A stretch of DNA of 64,000 nt, from NCBI RefSeq assembly GCF_030651625.1, contig NZ_JAUSCF010000024.1:248001-312000 (forward strand), given 5' to 3'. Positions 59,418 to 64,000 of this stretch are shown here, in pieces. Numbering within the stretch: the first letter of the stretch is position 1; each line of letters opens with the position of its first letter. The notes beneath the pieces are model-generated. The model was not told the origin of the DNA. It did not search any database and saw only the letters and a list, made by a program, of their open reading frames with translations. This stretch comes from Hydrogenophaga sp. (GTDB taxonomy: Bacteria; Pseudomonadota; Gammaproteobacteria; Burkholderiales; Burkholderiaceae_C). Position numbers and translations under genes: made by a program.

Positions 59418-60323
59418 CTAATCTGGACACCAGCCAAACAATGGATGCACATTCATATTGCTGCAAACTTGCACCGTCCATGTGCCTGGCACGTCGGACA
59501 GGTCCGGCGAATGGCGCGCATGTGCGAATACCGCAGTACCCGACCCCGTCATGCGACCTGACATACCGTGGCTCTGAAGCCAGTCGATGCACAGTCCCAC
59601 ATCGGGGCACAAGCCCTGTGCGACGGGTTGCAGGTCGTTGTGGCCGAAGTCCAGAATGCTCTGGAGATCGAGTCTCAAGGTGCCCGCTGACTCGTTTGCA
59701 GCAAAGCCTTGGAGTATAGCAGTTTCAGTGTCCCTTTTAAGGTCCGAAGATCGGAATATCTGTTGTGTGGACGCCCCGCCCGGTGGTTTGACCACAACAA
59801 AACGGGTTTCAGGCAAGGAAACCGGGATCAGTTCTTCGCCTATGCCCTCCACCCATGCCGTCTGCCCGCCAATGAAAAAGGGCACATCGGCCCCCAGGGG
59901 CAAGGCGATGGATGCAAGCTGGGACCGGCTCAGGCCCAGCCCCCAGAGCCGGTTCAGAGCGAGCAGGCAACTGGCCGCGTCGGAAGAGCCACCACCCAGA
60001 CCGGCCTCGGCGGGAAGGCGCTTCTCCAGCCCGATGTGCGCGCCCAGCGGGCAGCCTGTGGCGGCCTTCAGCGCTTGGGCGGCTCTCACGCAGAGGTCGT
60101 CGGCGGGGAGTGCGGGGCCTGATATGTCTTCCCTCGTGACAAGCCCGTCGTCGCGGCACTCGAAATGGAGCACGTCGCACCAATCGATCAACATGAAGAC
60201 GGATTGCAACAAGTGATAGCCGTCCAGCCGCCGTCCTGTGACGTGCAGAAACAGATTGAGCTTGGCGGGTGCGGGCACATCGAGCAACCGCCTCAGCGCT
60301 GGAGAGTTGGACCTGTTGTTCAA
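59418..60323 (-). CDS. ispE: 4-diphosphocytidyl-2-C-methyl-D-erythritol kinase
   Basis: This 301 aa GHMP kinase of the MEP isoprenoid pathway starts at a TTG (60323) that overlaps the lolB stop as TTGA. It has PAPAKLNLFLHVTGRRLDGYH, the ATP-binding PAEAGLGGGSSDAA and GADVPFF, and the C-terminal SGSGTAVF. The length is typical. The gene order lolB-ispE-tRNA-Gln-prs is common in betaproteobacteria. Confidence 0.95.
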   Translation of the reverse strand: MNNRSNSPALRRLLDVPAPAKLNLFLHVTGRRLDGYHLLQSVFMLIDWCDVLHFECRDDGLVTREDISGPALPADDLCVRAAQALKAATGCPLGAHIGLEKRLPAEAGLGGGSSDAASCLLALNRLWGLGLSRSQLASIALPLGADVPFFIGGQTAWVEGIGEELIPVSLPETRFVVVKPPGGASTQQIFRSSDLKRDTETAILQGFAANESAGTLRLDLQSILDFGHNDLQPVAQGLCPDVGLCIDWLQSHGMSGRMTGSGTAVFAHARHSPDLSDVPGTWTVQVCSNMNVHPLFGWCPD

Positions 60324-60826
60324 GGTTGGAGTATCAGTCGCAACTCGGCGCTGGGCAGCGGAAAGTTGCGCTTCGCTGTGATCCGCCCGTCTTTGTACCG
60401 CGACAGATCGGCTTGCCAGCCATCGGCCTCCAGAGCAGTCCCGTTCAACCAGGCAAACAGGGCGGCCACCGGCAGCGCCGTTCCTCCCAGTTCGGTGGTG
60501 AGTTCTTCAAGATTGCGCTTCTTGACGACCTGGTCGCCTTGGCGCCATTCAGCGTCTGTTTCGGTCCATGCCACGCTGGCCACGGCATTGCCCAGGGGGG
60601 ACGTGAGCAGCAGTCTCCCTGAAGCGGGGGAGCCCCTGAGGTCGAATCCGGCCGTCACCGACTGAACCGGCTCGGTCTGGACAGTCAGTGCCAGGCGACC
60701 CATCCATGCGGATTCTCCGGGCAGTACCTGCCTTTGAGGTGTTGCGCAGGCAGCCAGCAGCAGGGAACATGTCATCAGGCACCAGAGCCGCCGCTGGCCG
60801 ACAAGCGCGGTGACCCAGCCACTCAC
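60320..60826 (-). CDS. lolB: Outer-membrane lipoprotein insertion protein LolB
   Basis: This 168 aa lipoprotein starts at GTG 60826 in a GTGA overlap with the TPR gene. The lipobox LLAAC is at about 23-27. The mature domain fits LolB: WMGRLALTVQTE, GFDLRGSPASGRLLLTSPLG, WRQGDQV and the C-terminal WLNGTALEADGWQADL and GRITAKRNFPLP. It receives lipoproteins from LolA and inserts them in the outer membrane. Confidence 0.92.
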   Translation of the reverse strand: MSGWVTALVGQRRLWCLMTCSLLLAACATPQRQVLPGESAWMGRLALTVQTEPVQSVTAGFDLRGSPASGRLLLTSPLGNAVASVAWTETDAEWRQGDQVVKKRNLEELTTELGGTALPVAALFAWLNGTALEADGWQADLSRYKDGRITAKRNFPLPSAELRLILQP

Positions 60827-62616
60827 GGTTGCACCTGAAATCTCTTCAGCGTATTGAGAAGCGTCTCATTGTCGTTGGCCAGGAGAAGGCCTTCTCGCCA
60901 GATTTTCAATGCCTGCTCGCGTTGACCCAGCACCCAGTGAACCTCACCGAGGTGGGCCGCGATTTCTGCATCCGGACGTTTGCCGTAGGCCGCTTGCAGG
61001 ATGCTCAGCGCACGCGGCACATTGCCCATTCGGAATTCGACCCATCCCAGGCTGTCCTGGATGTAGGCGTCACCAGGCGCCAACGCCACCGCTTTTTCGA
61101 TCAATTCCTTGGCTTCGGGCAGGCGGACGTTGCGATCGGCGAGTGAGTAACCCAGTGCGTTGTAGGCATGGTGGAAATCGGGTTTGGCCGCAATCAACTG
61201 CCGAAGCAGGACTTCCATTTCAGCCAGGTTGTCGGCTTTCTCGGCCATCATGGCCTGGTCGTAAAGCAGGTCGGTCTGGTCCGGGAACTGCCTCACAGCT
61301 TCCTTATAGACCAGATAGGCCTCTTGCCACTGCTTGAAGTCCCTGAGCAACTGGGCTTCTGCCACCAGCTTGAGTCTGGCATCGTCAGGTCGGCGTTCAG
61401 GGTGGTTGCGCAGCAGTGCCCGGGCCTCGGTCATCTGTCCCTGTCTGGCCAGGAGCGACGCACGGCGCATTTGCGCTGCCATGATGTCGTCTGCATTTTC
61501 AATGCGGTCGAGCCAGGCATTGGCCGCCTGAATGTCGTTCTGCTTCTCGGCGATTTGAGCCATGAGCAGATAGGCTTGAGTCAGCCCCCGGGCCGATCGT
61601 TCGTCACCAGCCTCCCGCGCCAGTCGCATGTGATTCTGCAGCGATTTGCTCGCCGCATCCAGCTTGTTTTCCTGAACCTGGATCGTGGCCTGTAGAAGCC
61701 ACGCATCCGCCAGCTCAGGCTGGTTCGTGGTCAGGCTCTCCAGTTGACGGGCAGCCTCTGCCGTGCGCTGCAGGTCGAGCAGGATGCGGGCATAGGCCAG
61801 GGGAACCTGTGAACCAAACGGGCCAGCGGGCGAAGCCACGCGCAGATGGTCGCGCACGATGTCCTCCGCCCCGCGCTGGCCGCGTTCCACCAGTTCAAGG
61901 GCCAGCATGGCTGGAAAGGGCGACTGCGGGTTGGCTGCGTGGCCCTTGCGCGCCGACGTCAGCGCAGCTTCGGGTTGCTCCACCGCCAGTTCCATGCGCC
62001 CGACGGTGGTCCATGCCGCCGGCGCATGGGGGCCCTGAAGATAGGGGTTGAGGGTGCCTTGAACCACTTGCAAGGCGAGTGCCTTGTCAGACACGCGCGC
62101 ATAGGTTTGCGGAATCGCGTTGATGGTTTCGTCTCGCGAAACGCCGTCGCCAGAGGCCAGCAGAGACGTGAGTGCTGGCCCGGTTTCTGCCACGCGATTG
62201 AGTGCAAGCAGGATCTGCAGCACAAACCGGTCAGCGTCGGGCGACCCAGGCAGATCCCGTGACCAGGCGCGCGCAGCACTGAGCGCCGATTCTCCCGAGC
62301 GTGCCTGCAGGGCGATATCGACCGCTCGTCTGTACAGGAGCGGATCCCGTTGATTGCGTGCCGCATCCAGAATCAGTGAGTAGGCCGCGCCTGCATCTCC
62401 GGTGCGCGCATGGAGTTCACCGATCAGGAGCTGGTAGAACAATGGGGCATCGAGCCCCGAATTCGAAACAGAATCCGAAACGGCTTCGGATGCCTTGACT
62501 GGATCAGCCGTGCGCGGAGTGGGCGCCGACGTTTGTGCACAGGCTGCCATCGATGACACAGCCATCCATGTGGCCACCATGGCGTGACCGACGCGACGCT
62601 GAAGACTGGGGGGCAT
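60823..62616 (-). CDS. TPR-repeat lipoprotein
   Basis: The ATG at 62616 is preferred over one at 62673 because it gives a lipoprotein signal with MAAC near residue 25, and a TATCAT -10-like box lies just before 62673. The 597 aa mature part is a long alpha-solenoid of TPR repeats: AATTQ... style helices from about 60 to 590 with segments such as YNALGYSLADRNVRLPEAKE and AYIQDSLGWVEFRMGN. It begins the operon TPR-lolB-ispE and may function with envelope assembly. Function unknown. Confidence 0.85.
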   Translation of the reverse strand: MPPSLQRRVGHAMVATWMAVSSMAACAQTSAPTPRTADPVKASEAVSDSVSNSGLDAPLFYQLLIGELHARTGDAGAAYSLILDAARNQRDPLLYRRAVDIALQARSGESALSAARAWSRDLPGSPDADRFVLQILLALNRVAETGPALTSLLASGDGVSRDETINAIPQTYARVSDKALALQVVQGTLNPYLQGPHAPAAWTTVGRMELAVEQPEAALTSARKGHAANPQSPFPAMLALELVERGQRGAEDIVRDHLRVASPAGPFGSQVPLAYARILLDLQRTAEAARQLESLTTNQPELADAWLLQATIQVQENKLDAASKSLQNHMRLAREAGDERSARGLTQAYLLMAQIAEKQNDIQAANAWLDRIENADDIMAAQMRRASLLARQGQMTEARALLRNHPERRPDDARLKLVAEAQLLRDFKQWQEAYLVYKEAVRQFPDQTDLLYDQAMMAEKADNLAEMEVLLRQLIAAKPDFHHAYNALGYSLADRNVRLPEAKELIEKAVALAPGDAYIQDSLGWVEFRMGNVPRALSILQAAYGKRPDAEIAAHLGEVHWVLGQREQALKIWREGLLLANDNETLLNTLKRFQVQP

Positions 62617-62765
62617 GGTGTCGCTACGCTGGCAATCCAGAAGGGGTGTGGGGGTGCTGCGCAGGGTAGACATCGGATGATGATAATTGAAGGGTTGTGG
62701 TCCGAAGTGGATAGGAGTCCAAGACCCTCATTGCGTTCCACCCCTTTTGAGAATGCCGACACGTC

Positions 62766-63581
62766 ATGCCTGAATTGCCCGAAGTCGAGGTCACACGTCG
62801 GAGTTTCGTCGACCGCATTGCCGGGGCGAAGGTGCTGGGCGTGCATTTGGGAAAGCCACTGCGCTGGCCACTTGGGTGTGAGGCATCTGAGCTCCTGGGG
62901 CGTTCTGTGCTTGAGGTGACGAGACGAGGCAAGTACCTCATCGTCCAGCTTGATGACGGCATCCTCCTTGTCCATCTGGGCATGTCGGGTAGTCTCCAGT
63001 TTGCTCCCTCATTGCCCGAGAGGGGTCCGCACGACCATTTCGAGCTTCACACCAGCAGGGGTGTCCTGCGCCTTCACGATCCCCGTCGCTTTGGTGCTGT
63101 CGTGTACGCCACAGGGGTGAGTGAGCCGCCTGCCACCAAGCTTCTCGAGCGGCTGGGGGTCGAGCCACTTGAAGCAGGTTTTGATGCGCTGCGGTTTCAT
63201 CAGGCGCTGCGACAGCGCCGCAGCAGCATCAAGCAGGTACTGCTTGCAGGCGATATCGTGGTGGGGGTGGGCAATATCTACGCATCCGAGGCCTTGTTTG
63301 CTGCCGGCATACGACCCACACTCCGTGCCGACCGACTGAGCAAACCGCGTGCCATACGCCTCCATGGGGCCATCGTCGCGGTCTTGCAACGGGCCCTGGT
63401 TCTGGGAGGCAGCACACTGCGCGATTTTTCCAGTGCCGAGGGACAGTCCGGCTACTTTCAGCTCGATGCGATGGTTTACGGTCGAGCCGGCCTGCCATGC
63501 CGCGTCTGTGGTAGCGTCGTCAAGCTTGTTCGTCAGGGTCAGCGCTCGACCTTTTTCTGCCCCAAGTGCCAGAAGCCCTGA
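62766..63581 (+). CDS. mutM: Formamidopyrimidine-DNA glycosylase
   Basis: This 271 aa enzyme excises 8-oxoguanine and Fapy lesions. After Met removal the N-terminal Pro of MPELPEVEV is the catalytic nucleophile, with the adjacent Glu; the HLGMSG segment near 75, the SIKQVLLAG and [13 protein letters not shown] helices and the C-terminal zinc finger CRVCG...CPKCQ are intact. It is divergent from the TPR gene with about 150 bases between starts. Confidence 0.96.
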   Translation: MPELPEVEVTRRSFVDRIAGAKVLGVHLGKPLRWPLGCEASELLGRSVLEVTRRGKYLIVQLDDGILLVHLGMSGSLQFAPSLPERGPHDHFELHTSRGVLRLHDPRRFGAVVYATGVSEPPATKLLERLGVEPLEAGFDALRFHQALRQRRSSIKQVLLAGDIVVGVGNIYASEALFAAGIRPTLRADRLSKPRAIRLHGAIVAVLQRALVLGGSTLRDFSSAEGQSGYFQLDAMVYGRAGLPCRVCGSVVKLVRQGQRSTFFCPKCQKP

Positions 63582-63588
63582 GCATCGG

Positions 63589-63607
63589 GGGTGCGCCTGG
63601 CGCACCC
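63589..63607 (+). terminator. Hairpin after mutM
   Basis: GGGTGCGC (63589-63596) and GCGCACCC (63600-63607) form a perfect 8-bp stem around CTG, 8 nt after the mutM stop. No T run follows (GTTGTACC), so intrinsic termination is uncertain. Confidence 0.45.
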
Positions 63608-63684
63608 GTTGTACCGTACCTCTGACGATATGGATTCTGGCCAGGGGCCGGTGCTATATTGCCGGCATCAAAGAGACAAGGGAT

Positions 63685-64000
63685 ATGAGCTTCAATCAGG
63701 AATTCGATCAGCACGGGGTGTGGCGCCGACAGTTTGCCTTGCGGCTGCGGCTATTGTCCGAGTGGCTGACCGACCACGACCTGATGGAGCCCGGTATTCG
63801 CGAGCGCCTGGACCAGCTTCATGAGCAGGTTCGCAACGACAAGATCATGGTGGCCTTTGTTGCGGAGTTCTCTCGCGGCAAGTCTGAACTGATCAACGCC
63901 GTTTTTTTTGCCGGGTACGGTCGCCGCATCATGCCTGCCAGCGCCGGGCGCACCACCATGTGTCCGACCGAACTCGGGTACGACGCAGACATTCCGCCTT
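63685..64000 (+). CDS. Dynamin-family GTPase-like protein, N-terminal part
   Basis: The gene starts at ATG 63685 and runs off the right edge after 105 codons. The visible part has a helical N-terminus (SEWLTDHDLMEPGIRERLDQ) followed by a P-loop AEFSRGKSELINAVFF and a later TTMCPTEL switch-I-like threonine, the pattern of bacterial dynamin-like proteins and related large GTPases. The rest of the gene is needed for a firm name. Confidence 0.65.
   Translation, partial: MSFNQEFDQHGVWRRQFALRLRLLSEWLTDHDLMEPGIRERLDQLHEQVRNDKIMVAFVAEFSRGKSELINAVFFAGYGRRIMPASAGRTTMCPTELGYDADIPP

Overview
The window looks like chromosomal DNA of a Comamonadaceae betaproteobacterium, probably close to Hydrogenophaga. 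This rests on high GC coding DNA, gene orders typical of Burkholderiales (lolB-ispE-tRNA-Gln-prs-rplY-pth; ftsY facing an M16 peptidase pair, then rsmD-coaD-ferredoxin), and dispersed intergenic repeats of the kind I know from that family. No phage, insertion sequence, CRISPR array or rRNA was seen. The window opens inside a TRAP permease gene and closes inside a dynamin-like GTPase gene.

Layout. 1-6 kb: a catabolic TRAP/amidohydrolase operon faces a MocR-type regulator, followed by ogt, a Bcr/CflA exporter and a pseudogene that joins the start of an MFS gene to the 3' end of a MocR gene. 6.6-20.2 kb: a complete Tad (Flp pilus) locus, all on the plus strand and closed by a clear intrinsic terminator. 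It has two tandem pilin genes; the second (59 aa) is easy to miss, and the gap between them can fold into two alternative hairpins. It also carries an AAA ATPase of unknown role between the prepilin peptidase and cpaB. 20-32 kb: a DHA2 exporter, a small membrane protein, a 2'-5' RNA ligase-like protein, a mercuric-reductase-like flavoprotein, a small acidic protein, Tex with a palindromic repeat inserted in frame, two tandem HDOD proteins separated by two copies of a repeat, a patatin-like phospholipase, TrhO and a haloacid dehalogenase.

32.5-41.6 kb: a divergent seven-gene cluster. The minus arm is a VTT membrane/flavoprotein fusion, a DUF3047 protein, a SelD-N-like flavoprotein and ChrA. 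The plus arm is an APH-fold kinase, a fused double glycosyltransferase and a nucleoside hydrolase, joined by ATGA overlaps. The glycosyltransferase families are ones associated with arsenosugar biosynthesis, and a nucleoside hydrolase would fit that chemistry, so this is the best candidate for an under-described pathway. 41.7-50.1 kb: a P-type cation ATPase, then a minus-strand operon matching E. coli ynjB-ynjC-ynjD-ynjF with an added flippase-like membrane protein.

50.2-64 kb: an ECF sigma factor with a zinc-binding anti-sigma partner, then core genes: ftsY, two M16 proteases (one without the zinc motif), rsmD, coaD, a 2x[4Fe-4S] ferredoxin, pth, rplY, prs, tRNA-Gln, ispE, lolB, a TPR lipoprotein and mutM. 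Families of short dispersed repeats sit just after stop codons in several places, and in two cases they have become protein-coding (the TrhO C-terminus and a Tex loop). All calls come from reading the sequence; no database search was run.
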